DNA of 64,000 nt from Deltaproteobacteria bacterium. GTDB taxonomy: Bacteria; Desulfobacterota; Dissulfuribacteria; Dissulfuribacterales; QOAL01. Of the stretch, positions 8,445-16,395 are shown one piece after another (position 1 is the stretch's first letter; each line of letters begins with the position of its first letter). The notes beneath the pieces are model-generated. The model did no database searches and was not told where the DNA came from. It saw only the letters and a list, made by a program, of their open reading frames with translations. The stretch spans positions 23,735 through 87,734 of the forward strand of contig JALSNW010000040.1 of assembly GCA_026986785.1 (NCBI GenBank), in the 5' to 3' direction. The position numbers were made by a program, and so were the translations under genes.

Positions 8445-9307
8445 GGTCTGTCTTTATATGGCTGCTATTGTGTCTGCTGTTAGGCACGAGTTTGTTCATA
8501 ATGTCTCCGGGTGCCAAGGCCCTGGATAAGGAGGATCAATCCCTCTATCCTCCAGATACGGCAAGATTGACAAGGCAACAATGCATGCAGTGTCATCCTA
8601 TAATAGCACGTCTTTTGAGGGAAAATGGTGTTGCACACAGAGGGGTTGCATGTAGACAGTGCCATCAAAAATTCCATGTCTTCGTCCCTGGAAGGACCAG
8701 ATACCAGGATGTCTTGCCAAAGTGTACCAGATGTCATGATCACCCGCATGGTGAGGAGCTTACAGATTGTAGCAGTTGCCATACAGAGGCCCATACGCCC
8801 CTTGATATACCAGCCACCCTTTCTCTATCCCAAGGATGCAGGGTATGTCACCCACAATTCGAAAAAGAGATAAAAACATATACCACCCAGCACACGGAAT
8901 TGTATTGTACTGCCTGTCACCATACCAGGCACGGCTATATCCCCAAGTGTCTGGAATGCCACCAGCCCCACAAGGGGGTGTTTCCTGTGGCCGCAGGCAA
9001 TAAAGAATCGGAGACACCCTTGGATCAGTGCACCCGGTGTCATCCTCCCCACAAGGCATTAAATGTCACCTATCCCAATAATACGGACAACAATACGTGT
9101 GGTCTTTGTCACAGGAAAGCACTGGAGATGCTAAAACAAAGTCATACGAAACACTCCAAGCTAAGATGTACGAAATGTCATCCAGGCAAGCACAAGACCA
9201 TTAAACGATGTAGACAATGTCACGGGCAGCCACATCCAGTGGCCATGTTCAAAAAATTCGGTTCGTGCGGCAAGTGCCACGGAGTGGCCCACAGCATAAT
9301 AAGATAA
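8441..9307 (+). CDS. Periplasmic dodecaheme c-type cytochrome
   Basis: A 288-residue protein with an N-terminal signal peptide (hydrophobic 3-25, cleavage near AKA-LD). I count twelve CXXCH heme-attachment motifs: CMQCH, CRQCH, CTRCH, CSSCH, CRVCH, CTACH, CLECH, CTRCH, CGLCH, CTKCH, CRQCH and CGKCH. That is one heme per about 24 residues, and many additional His residues can act as distal ligands. No substrate-binding catalytic heme (CXXCK) is present, so it is an electron-transfer protein, not a nitrite or tetrathionate reductase. Its start overlaps the beta-helix lipoprotein gene, and it shares an operon with an outer-membrane barrel. This suggests electron transfer across or at the outer membrane, though the physiological partner is not visible. 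Confidence 0.9.
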   Translation: MRSVFIWLLLCLLLGTSLFIMSPGAKALDKEDQSLYPPDTARLTRQQCMQCHPIIARLLRENGVAHRGVACRQCHQKFHVFVPGRTRYQDVLPKCTRCHDHPHGEELTDCSSCHTEAHTPLDIPATLSLSQGCRVCHPQFEKEIKTYTTQHTELYCTACHHTRHGYIPKCLECHQPHKGVFPVAAGNKESETPLDQCTRCHPPHKALNVTYPNNTDNNTCGLCHRKALEMLKQSHTKHSKLRCTKCHPGKHKTIKRCRQCHGQPHPVAMFKKFGSCGKCHGVAHSIIR

Positions 9308-9313
9308 AGGACT

Positions 9314-10369
9314 ATGGCCAACTATATAAGACAAATTTTCTATGTTTTGCTCATAATATCAGCGCTGCCAACAATGGTTTTGTCAAAAGAGGCATCAGGC
9401 CCAGCCACTGATGAGCCAAGGCCTGCAAAAGAGAGTATTTGGGTATTGCCAGATACAGGGCAGATTCATTGTTTTGACAATAGCAGAAGGATACCCTGTC
9501 CAGGGCCTGGGGAATCCTTTTTCGGACAAGACGCAAACTATCTCATAAATCCCCCTGATTATTCAGTGGAAAGGATAGAAGGCAAGTATCTTGTGGTAGA
9601 TCGTGTTACAGGTCTGGTTTGGCAAAATGCCAATTGCAAGGCTTCCATTTGGAGCAAGGCGGTGGATTGTGCCCAGGCAATTGGAGGAAATGGTTCAGAT
9701 ACAGGCCATTGGCGGCTTCCTACTGCCAGGGAATTAGAGACCTTGGCCAACTATGGTGCAGATCCAGGTATTGTGTTTGCTGTATTCAATGCAGCAGGAG
9801 ATCCCCATGACTGTTTCTGGTCCATCACTACCATGGAATATCCAAGTATAGATGCCCTTGGGTTTTGTTCAGAAAAGATAGTGATCAGGCTTTTTGACAA
9901 GTATGCCAAATTAAAGGTCCTGGCAGTCAGGGGACAGACCTTAGACTTTGGAGATCTTGTCGATTCCGGCAATGGCACTGTAACAGATACCGCAACTGGG
10001 CTTACCTTTCAGGCAGGTGAAGCACTTGCCATGACCTGGAAAGAGGCACTTCGTTATTGTGAGAAACTCGAGCTCGGAGGACATGCAGACTGGAGATTGC
10101 CGAATATAAGAGAGCTTTTAAGTATTGTGCGGTATGGTTCTACTGCCCCAATGATTGATACCAGGTTTTTCCCAGGCGCACGGCCTGAGGCGTATTGGTC
10201 CAGTACCACCTATGAAAAGGCCCCGAATATGGCATGGGTAGTTGATTTTTCTACCGGATTGCCATATCGGGGCGGGTTTAAGAAGAGGCGTCTATTGGTA
10301 AGGGCTGTGCGTGGAGGACATGTCCGAAGGAAACAGGGTGCTTATGGTCAGGGGTCCACAGGTAAATAG
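9314..10369 (+). CDS. Exported protein with two DUF1566 (Lcl C-terminal-like) domains
   Basis: A 351-residue protein with a signal peptide (about 1-25), AAGGA before its ATG, and 6 bases from the cytochrome gene. Two DUF1566 modules are recognisable by the pattern 'TGLVWQ ... W..A...C ... WRLPTARELETL ... YWS ... VRAVRGG': the first about residues 75-215 and the second about 225-340, with WRLPNIRELLSI and AYWSSTTYE. DUF1566/Lcl domains occur in secreted adhesins and lectin-like proteins with a C-type-lectin-like or formylglycine-enzyme-like fold. I see no catalytic residues that would define an enzyme. As the last gene of the barrel/cytochrome operon it may be the extracellular partner. Its exact role is unknown. 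Confidence 0.75.
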   Translation: MANYIRQIFYVLLIISALPTMVLSKEASGPATDEPRPAKESIWVLPDTGQIHCFDNSRRIPCPGPGESFFGQDANYLINPPDYSVERIEGKYLVVDRVTGLVWQNANCKASIWSKAVDCAQAIGGNGSDTGHWRLPTARELETLANYGADPGIVFAVFNAAGDPHDCFWSITTMEYPSIDALGFCSEKIVIRLFDKYAKLKVLAVRGQTLDFGDLVDSGNGTVTDTATGLTFQAGEALAMTWKEALRYCEKLELGGHADWRLPNIRELLSIVRYGSTAPMIDTRFFPGARPEAYWSSTTYEKAPNMAWVVDFSTGLPYRGGFKKRRLLVRAVRGGHVRRKQGAYGQGSTGK

Positions 10370-10422
10370 ACGCTCTTCTTAAGACTGAAAACAGAATTGT
10401 TCATTTTTAGGGGGCAACCTTT

Positions 10423-10809
10423 TCACTTTTGCTGTTTCTGTTCCTTTTCTGCGTCTATAAAATCCTGCTTCGTCAACTTGAATTCTGCATTGTGACCGGC
10501 GTCTACCCTCAATAATATGGTCATATCGTCTTTTATAGGGGGTTTGAAATTGAATAGTCCCTTCTTGTCTGTTCTCCCTTCGAGTAACTTTTTCCCATTT
10601 TTGTCCACGACATAGATCTTGGCATTCTGGATCTTGGCCCCCCCCATGAAAAAGGCCTCGACATATACCCGGCCATTTTCCACATAGCACCAAAGTACGG
10701 GTGAATGGGCAAAGGCCTCAGAGCACATGACTATGAACAGGAAGGCCGGAACAAAGAACAACAAAATGCCTTTTGTCTTTGAGATAGTGGATTTGGACTG
10801 TCTGAGCAT
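10423..10809 (-). CDS. Small exported protein with carboxypeptidase-regulatory-like fold
   Basis: A 128-residue protein: signal peptide with cleavage at AFA-HSP, then a single beta-sandwich domain (VENGRVYVEAFF ... NAKIYVVDKNGKKLLEGRTD ... GLFNFKPP), and a Lys/Gln-rich tail. The pattern resembles the periplasmic DUF4198/NikL-type accessory proteins found near nickel/cobalt or zinc importers; a larger DUF4198-like protein occurs at 37319. The His-Ser-Pro at the mature N-terminus could bind metal. TAGGAG lies upstream of its start on the minus strand. It is isolated and convergent with the DUF1566 gene. A metal role is inferred from fold resemblance only. Confidence 0.6.
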   Translation of the reverse strand: MLRQSKSTISKTKGILLFFVPAFLFIVMCSEAFAHSPVLWCYVENGRVYVEAFFMGGAKIQNAKIYVVDKNGKKLLEGRTDKKGLFNFKPPIKDDMTILLRVDAGHNAEFKLTKQDFIDAEKEQKQQK

Positions 10810-11034
10810 CTTTCAATCTCCTACGAAATTTTTCATGATGATAACACTAAAATGTTACAAGTGCTACTTAAAATTTTACCGACTTCTCCAATGGGTTTCA
10901 GCCATGATGTAAAATCGTTTCATATCTCAAGATTGTCAAAGATGAGGAGTAGTGGAGAGGGCGGATGGGTTTTGATCCCCCTATCCTGTGACGACATATC
11001 GTGAGTACATATCTGGCCCACCAATGCCCTTTTT

Positions 11035-11061
11035 TAGAGTTTTTTATCAAAAAGCCGATAG
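11035..11061 (+). promoter_or_regulatory. Sigma-28 (FliA)-like promoter candidate upstream of polysaccharide locus
   Basis: TAGAGTTT (11035-11042), 11 bases, then GCCGATAG (11054-11061), against the FliA consensus TAAAGTTT-N11-GCCGATAA: 7 of 8 and 7 of 8 positions agree at the exact spacing. A transcript would start near 11070 and carry a leader of about 285 bases before the TTG at 11352. The rest of the 540-base gap 10810-11351 holds no gene that I can support. Confidence 0.5.
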
Positions 11062-11157
11062 CTCATATATAGGACATATTGCCTTTGTGGATTCAATTTG
11101 TTACATTTTTCCGTTACGCAGCTTGCCTGCATGATTGACTTGCATAACTTCCAATAA

Positions 11158-11174
11158 CTAATTGTTATAATTAG
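11158..11174 (+). promoter_or_regulatory. Extended -10 element inside a small palindrome
   Basis: TGTTATAAT (11163-11171) is a perfect extended -10 (TGnTATAAT) without a good -35 at the right distance. It lies inside the palindrome CTAATT-gttat-AATTAG (11158-11174), so a repressor or activator could bind across it. It offers a housekeeping promoter alternative to the sigma-28-like site for the gene at 11352. Confidence 0.35.
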
Positions 11175-11266
11175 CTTGTTGTTTTTTTGATTTAATTGTT
11201 CAAGGGATAATTTCTCGATTTTTAGGTCACAAGGAGCTTTCAGAGAGCATGATAGACAAAGGCTCC

Positions 11267-11311
11267 AGGTGGGTCAGAGTCTATTCAACCTGAATTGCCC
11301 TTTTCCCACCT
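11267..11311 (+). promoter_or_regulatory. Inverted repeat in the leader of the polysaccharide operon
   Basis: AGGTGGG (11267-11273) and CCCACCT (11305-11311) form a perfect 7-pair stem enclosing 31 bases, about 40 bases before the start codon. A shorter GGAGC/GCTCC pair lies just upstream (near 11232 and 11262). It may be an RNA leader structure or a protein-binding site. It does not match the cyclic-di-GMP riboswitch consensus that I know. Confidence 0.3.
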
Positions 11312-11351
11312 ACAAAGAGACATATGTTTGTTTTAGTCTGGGAGGATCGTC

Positions 11352-12791
11352 TTGCATCATTATAGACGGCGTTTTCTGCTGAGAACTTTTCAGTTAGCAG
11401 ATCTCATCATTGTAGTCTTAGCATTTGCTGTTGCCACCATAGTGGTTCACAGGGAGCTGGGCGTGGTCTCATTGGAAGAATTTCTGGCTATCAGGATAAG
11501 CCTCAAAAATGCCATGCTCTTCTCAGCCCTGCTTTTCATGTGGCACATCATTTTCTCCATGTCTGGTCTCTACTATTCCAAGAGACTTTCGTCGAATTGG
11601 CTCGAATTCTTTGATATTTTAAAGGCAACTTCCCTTGGGACCCTGGCCCTCTATCTTGTCTCTTTGATCTTCAATATAATCTTGGTCACCCCACTTTTCC
11701 TTCTGGTCTTCTGGTTGGTCAGTACCGTGGTGATGATCCTGAGCAGGATACTCATAAGATATGTCCTGGGACGCATCAGACAATATGGCAGAAATATCCG
11801 CAAGCTGCTCATAGTCGGTACCAATGCCGAGGCCCTCAAGTTTGCCGAGAGACTTATAGATAGACCAGAACTTGGATACGATATCATTGGATTCGTGGAC
11901 GAGAAATGGCGATCAGCCAATAATAGAGGCATAAGCCAGAGATATCCCCTGATCTCGATGAGGGATCTGGATGGGTATATCAGGGACAATGTAGTGGATG
12001 AAGTTATAATTTGTCTGCCTGTACAGGATTATTATCGGGTTTACAATCAGATAATAGATCTATGTGTGGAACAAGGCATAATCGTTCGCTTGGTCGCAGA
12101 TCTATTTTTTATCAGCCTTGCCAAATCCAAGATCGAACAATTCGGCGAGGATACCTTCATAAGCCTTTATACAGGCAATATGAATTCCGGGGCCTTGATG
12201 GTGAAGAGATTGGCAGATCTCTGTATAGCATCGGTACTACTCGTGGCATTGTCTCCTCTATTTCTCGTGGTGGCCTTGGCCATCAAGCTAACGTCTCCAG
12301 GGCCGATTTTCTTTGTTCAGGAACGAGTAGGGATAAATAAAAGGCTATTTCGCCTATATAAGTTTCGCACCATGGTTCCAAATGCTGAACAGATGCAAAA
12401 AGATCTTGAAAAGTTTAACGAGGCAAGCGGGCCTGTCTTTAAGATAAGAAATGACCCCAGGATAACCCCCATAGGCAAGTTCTTGAGGCGAAGCAGTATT
12501 GATGAACTACCCCAGCTAATAAATGTGATCAAAGGGGACATGAGCCTGGTAGGTCCTCGCCCCCTGCCTGTAAGGGATTACAAGGAATTTGATCAGCGCT
12601 GGTTCAACAGGCGTTTTAGCGTGAGACCCGGCATCACCGGCCTTTGGCAGATAAGTGGCAGAAGTGACATACCCTTTGAAAAGTGGATAGAGTTGGACCT
12701 GAAATATATAGATCAATGGTCTCTTGGGCTGGATTTCATTATATTGCTCAAGACCATACCTGCTGTCCTGAAGGGTCGAGGTGCTGCATGA
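11352..12791 (+). CDS. Undecaprenyl-phosphate hexose-1-phosphate transferase (WcaJ/WbaP-type initiator)
   Basis: A 479-residue polyprenyl glycosylphosphotransferase that starts polysaccharide repeat units by moving a sugar-1-phosphate onto undecaprenyl phosphate at the inner membrane. The N-terminal half has four membrane segments (about 12-32, 50-70, 90-110, 113-133) and a CoA-binding-like domain (LLIVGTNAEALKFAERL). After a membrane hairpin near 285-305 comes the catalytic bacterial sugar transferase domain with SPGPIFFVQERVG, LYKFRTM, RRSSIDELPQL and SLVGPRPLP. The TTG start is chosen because GGGAGG sits 7 bases upstream. It heads the polysaccharide locus and has a long, possibly regulated leader. 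Confidence 0.9.
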   Translation: MHHYRRRFLLRTFQLADLIIVVLAFAVATIVVHRELGVVSLEEFLAIRISLKNAMLFSALLFMWHIIFSMSGLYYSKRLSSNWLEFFDILKATSLGTLALYLVSLIFNIILVTPLFLLVFWLVSTVVMILSRILIRYVLGRIRQYGRNIRKLLIVGTNAEALKFAERLIDRPELGYDIIGFVDEKWRSANNRGISQRYPLISMRDLDGYIRDNVVDEVIICLPVQDYYRVYNQIIDLCVEQGIIVRLVADLFFISLAKSKIEQFGEDTFISLYTGNMNSGALMVKRLADLCIASVLLVALSPLFLVVALAIKLTSPGPIFFVQERVGINKRLFRLYKFRTMVPNAEQMQKDLEKFNEASGPVFKIRNDPRITPIGKFLRRSSIDELPQLINVIKGDMSLVGPRPLPVRDYKEFDQRWFNRRFSVRPGITGLWQISGRSDIPFEKWIELDLKYIDQWSLGLDFIILLKTIPAVLKGRGAA

Positions 12792-12931
12792 CATATAGGT
12801 ATCGTATTGAGGTAAAATATTGCTCTATTGTCAGTGTTAAACCAGGTTCATGTAGCTTACAGGCTAATCATTCAATATCTCTATAGAGAAATCTTCAGGC
12901 AATTGAAGTGTATAATCCAGGTTAAAAGATC

Positions 12932-14395
12932 ATGAAGATTATGATTGGTTACCCTGCCTTGCAGGGAAAAGGCAGTCCAATGCTCACCCAGAATCGCCAA
13001 TTTCAATGGATGAGCATTGGTTCATACATATATCCCTTGGTCATGGCCTCGGCTGCGACTGTTTTGAGCAAGAAAGGCCATGATGTGATCTGGTACGATG
13101 GCATTGCAGAGCAGCTGCCCTCCAGCCACTTTTTTAAAGAGGTGGACAGTGTTCGTCCCGATCTATTGGTTATTGAGACAAAGACCCCTGTGGTAAAACT
13201 ACACTGGACGATCATCGACCATATCAAGGAGATAGATCCTGCTATAAAAGTAGTACTTCTGGGGGATCATGTCACTGCGCTTCCTGAGGAGTCCCTTGAA
13301 AGATCCAAGGTGGATTTTGTCCTAACTGGTGGGGACTATGATTTTTCACTCATGGCCATGGTAGATGCCCTCTCAGGCCTAAGGGCTATGCCACCTGGGA
13401 TCTACTATAGAAAGGCCGACGACATAGAAAACACTGGCAGATTTCGCCTCAGTGGAGACCTCGACGCCCTTCCTTTCATAGACAGGCAGCTTACCAAGGC
13501 CCATCTCTATTTTGAAAAGTGGAAGAAGCGCCAGCCATTTAGGTACACTATGGCCGGACGTGATTGCCAATGGGGCAAGTGCAGTTTTTGTTCATGGACC
13601 ACCTTGTATCCGAGATTCAGAGTCCGCAGTGTTGACAGTCTCTTGGATGAGATAGAGATGCTTGTGCAGGATTTTGGTGTCAGAGAGATCTTTGATGATA
13701 CTGGTAACTTTCCTGCTGGTAGCTGGTTGAGAAAGTTTTGTAACGGGATGATCGAGCGAGGCCTGAATGAGCAGGTCCTTTTTTCTTGCAACATGAGATT
13801 TGATTTTCTCGTCAAGGAGCCAGGCCTCTTGGATCTCATGAAAAAGGCTGGATTCAGAAAGATGAAATCCGGCCTGGAGTCTGCCAATCAGGCTACCCTG
13901 GATAGGATCAGAAAAAACATACTGGTGGAACACATTACAGAAGGTTGCCGCCTGGCCTCAGAAGCAGGTCTGGACATCCAGCTTACAGTAATGGTGGGTT
14001 ATCCATGGGAGACGCGATCCGATGCGGAAAGGACCCTTGACCTGGCCAGAGACCTCATGGCAAAAGGCCATGCAGAGATGCTTCAGAGCACAGTGGTTGT
14101 TCCCTATCCAGGCACGCCACTTTTTAAAGAGGCTATTGAAAATAACTGGATCCGTTTCTCCCCCGTTGATTCATGGGAAAGATACGACATGACGGAACCG
14201 GTTCTCAAAACTCCTGATATGTCTCCAGAAGAGGTGATGAGGCTATGCAGTGATATATACAAATCGTTTATTACCCCTCGATTCGTCTTGAGGCAGTTGA
14301 CGAACATACGTAGTCTTGAAGATCTCGACTATGTAATGAGGGGTGCCAAGGCTGTCCTGGGCCATATCTTCGATTTTGCCAGGATACGCTCTTGA
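12932..14395 (+). CDS. B12-binding radical SAM enzyme with CX4CX2C cluster motif
   Basis: A 487-residue protein with an N-terminal cobalamin-binding Rossmann domain (about 1-150) and a radical SAM barrel. The cluster motif near residue 211 is CQWGKCSFC, which is C-x4-C-x2-C rather than the standard C-x3-C-x2-C. Later elements (KSGLESANQATLDRIRK, MVGYPWETRSDAERT, VVPYPGTPLF) are typical of this family, including BchE-like members. Such enzymes do C- or P-methylation, ring changes or other radical chemistry. Its position directly after the sugar-phosphate transferase suggests modification of a lipid-linked sugar or similar precursor. The true substrate is unknown. Confidence 0.8.
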   Translation: MKIMIGYPALQGKGSPMLTQNRQFQWMSIGSYIYPLVMASAATVLSKKGHDVIWYDGIAEQLPSSHFFKEVDSVRPDLLVIETKTPVVKLHWTIIDHIKEIDPAIKVVLLGDHVTALPEESLERSKVDFVLTGGDYDFSLMAMVDALSGLRAMPPGIYYRKADDIENTGRFRLSGDLDALPFIDRQLTKAHLYFEKWKKRQPFRYTMAGRDCQWGKCSFCSWTTLYPRFRVRSVDSLLDEIEMLVQDFGVREIFDDTGNFPAGSWLRKFCNGMIERGLNEQVLFSCNMRFDFLVKEPGLLDLMKKAGFRKMKSGLESANQATLDRIRKNILVEHITEGCRLASEAGLDIQLTVMVGYPWETRSDAERTLDLARDLMAKGHAEMLQSTVVVPYPGTPLFKEAIENNWIRFSPVDSWERYDMTEPVLKTPDMSPEEVMRLCSDIYKSFITPRFVLRQLTNIRSLEDLDYVMRGAKAVLGHIFDFARIRS

Positions 14396-14452
14396 AGATC
14401 TGCCATGTCCGATCTGATGGTTGTCAAGGCTTGTTGACTGACTGGGTTTTGG

Positions 14453-15217
14453 ATGAAGTGTCCTGATTTATTGTCAAGGCAAGTAGATTTTCTCGGGGTC
14501 GGTGTAAACGATGTAAACACCAGCCAGCTTCTCGAGTGCGTACTATCTTTTGCATCTGGGAACCAACAGCGGAAGATAATGTATGTCAATGCAGACTGCA
14601 TGGTCATCGCGCAAAGGAACGAGGCCTACAGGGAGGTTCTGAACAGTGCTGATCTCGTGTATCCAGATGGGGCTGGTGTCGTAATTGGGGCCAAGATCTT
14701 GGGCCTCAAGATTGCTGGCAGGTCAACGGCTGCTGATTTTATGCCAGAATTTTGCAGCCATTTTGCATCAAGAGGTCTTAGGGTTTTTTTTCTCGGTGCC
14801 AGAGAAGGGGTTGCCAGCCGGGCTGCAACAAAACTAATGGCTAAGTATCCGGATCTAAAGATAGTCGGGACACAACATGGCTATTTTCCCAGACATGACA
14901 CATGGGATATTATCTCCAAGGTGAATGAAAGCCAAGCCGATATATTGTTGGTGGGTTTTGGTGCACCGTATCAGGAGCTATGGATTGATAGATACTGTAA
15001 CCACCTCGGGCCTAAGGTGATCTGGGGTGTTGGTGGACTCTTTGATTTCCTCTCTGGTAGGACCCCCAGGGGGCCTCGCCTGTTGCTCGATCATGGTCTT
15101 GAGTGGTTGTGTCGCCTCGTTGCTGAGCCAAGGAGGCTTTGGCGCAGATATCTCGTGGGTAATGTGATTTTCATGGCAATGGTAATACGACAGAGAATCA
15201 GGCAGTCGGGTTGGTGA
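14453..15217 (+). CDS. WecG/TagA/CpsF-family glycosyltransferase
   Basis: A 254-residue GT26-family enzyme. The diagnostic motifs are NADCMVIAQRN, SADLVYPDGAGVV, a long GxxxF-L-G run (RVFFLGAREG) and GFGAPYQELWIDRY with a C-terminal basic region (EPRRLWRRY). Members move N-acetylmannosaminuronic acid, N-acetylmannosamine or glucose onto the undecaprenyl-linked first sugar, so it probably adds the second residue after the initiator at 11352. It is separated by 1 base from the next glycosyltransferase, so the two are probably co-translated. The donor sugar cannot be predicted. Confidence 0.87.
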   Translation: MKCPDLLSRQVDFLGVGVNDVNTSQLLECVLSFASGNQQRKIMYVNADCMVIAQRNEAYREVLNSADLVYPDGAGVVIGAKILGLKIAGRSTAADFMPEFCSHFASRGLRVFFLGAREGVASRAATKLMAKYPDLKIVGTQHGYFPRHDTWDIISKVNESQADILLVGFGAPYQELWIDRYCNHLGPKVIWGVGGLFDFLSGRTPRGPRLLLDHGLEWLCRLVAEPRRLWRRYLVGNVIFMAMVIRQRIRQSGW

Positions 15218-15218
15218 G

Positions 15219-16382
15219 ATGGTCCTGGATCTTTTCTTCTCTATTATAGGAATATTGTTGCTCTTGGTGCTTATCTATCTATTTGTCTTGGCTGTAGCAG
15301 CAATGATACCAGAGGAAAAACAGGAATTCAGGGAGCCAGCAATGAAATTCTTGGTTGTCATCCCAGCACATAACGAGGCGCAAACCATAGGGCATAGTCT
15401 GGCTTGTATGAGACATCTCAGATACCCTAAGCGGCTTTGGGATGTAACAGTCATTGCAGATAATTGTACGGACAACACTGCAGAGATAGTTCGTGGCTTT
15501 GGGGTGCAGTGTCTCGAGCGCTGGGCCCCTGAAGACATGGGAAAAGGTAGTGCCCTTTCATGGGGATTCAAACATTTGATACCCAAGGTAGACCACGATG
15601 CCTTTGTTATCATAGATGCGGATACCATCATGGATAAAGATTTCCTTTCTTCCATGAACAATCGTCTTCTCCAAGGGGTCAAGGTGATTCAGGCCTATTC
15701 CCAGGTTAGGCATCCAGATCGTTCCCCATTGGAAGGGCTTGCCTTTTTGGGGTTTGCTCTCAACCGTAATCTACGCTATCTGGGGCGCAGCAAGTTGGGC
15801 CTACAGGCCAACCTGATGGGTACTGGTATGTGCTTTGCCAGGGAGATCATAGAAACCTACGGTTGGCCAGCACATTCTAAGGTGGAAGACCTGGAATTCA
15901 CCATGTTTCTTAAGATGCAAGCTGTCAGGGTGGTTTTTGCCCCAGAGGCCAGGGTCACAGTTGAGCTCCACGAGAATGTGGAAGACTCCAGGGGGCAGAG
16001 ATTGAGGTGGGATATGGGTAAATTTCAGGTGCGGGATAGGTATCTTCCTATGCTTTTCAGGCGTCTTTGGGCCACCAGGGATCTTTCCTATCTCGATTCT
16101 ATCATGGAGTTATTGCTTCCACCTTTCTCCTTATTTTTCCTCATGGTTTGGGTCCTGTTTCTCTTATATCTTCTCCTGGACTTCAGAGGCTTCAATATGG
16201 TCTTTTATATATGGAGCTCCGTCTTGTTGGCTCTAATGATATATACTGTCTTGGGTCTGATATCCGCAAGGGCAGGGGCAAGGGTATATGGCTCTCTTTT
16301 TTATGCACCGTTTTTCATTGTGTGGCGTTGGTGGATCCTCCTGGTAGAACACCTAAGGAGAGACAGGCGAGATAGTTGGTAA
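15219..16382 (+). CDS. Membrane family 2 glycosyltransferase, processive-like
   Basis: A 387-residue GT2 enzyme with one N-terminal membrane segment (about 5-30) and about three C-terminal ones. The catalytic series is present: PAHNEAQTIG, VIADNCTDNT, IDADT (donor-metal DxD), KVEDLEF (the ED base region) and GQRLRWDMGK, which matches the Q-x-x-RW motif of processive synthases such as hyaluronan and cellulose synthase. It may therefore extend a homopolymer stretch or a side chain at the inner membrane. It starts 1 base after the WecG-like gene. A non-processive transferase is also possible, because the motif occurs in some of those. Confidence 0.8.
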   Translation: MVLDLFFSIIGILLLLVLIYLFVLAVAAMIPEEKQEFREPAMKFLVVIPAHNEAQTIGHSLACMRHLRYPKRLWDVTVIADNCTDNTAEIVRGFGVQCLERWAPEDMGKGSALSWGFKHLIPKVDHDAFVIIDADTIMDKDFLSSMNNRLLQGVKVIQAYSQVRHPDRSPLEGLAFLGFALNRNLRYLGRSKLGLQANLMGTGMCFAREIIETYGWPAHSKVEDLEFTMFLKMQAVRVVFAPEARVTVELHENVEDSRGQRLRWDMGKFQVRDRYLPMLFRRLWATRDLSYLDSIMELLLPPFSLFFLMVWVLFLLYLLLDFRGFNMVFYIWSSVLLALMIYTVLGLISARAGARVYGSLFYAPFFIVWRWWILLVEHLRRDRRDSW

Positions 16383-16395
16383 TGGGTGAATTTTG

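Noticed and set aside
11014..11028. Sigma-54 promoter (TGGC...TGCC) before the polysaccharide initiator
   Set aside because: The GG to GC spacing is 9 bases, while sigma-54 sites need 10, and the flanks do not match.
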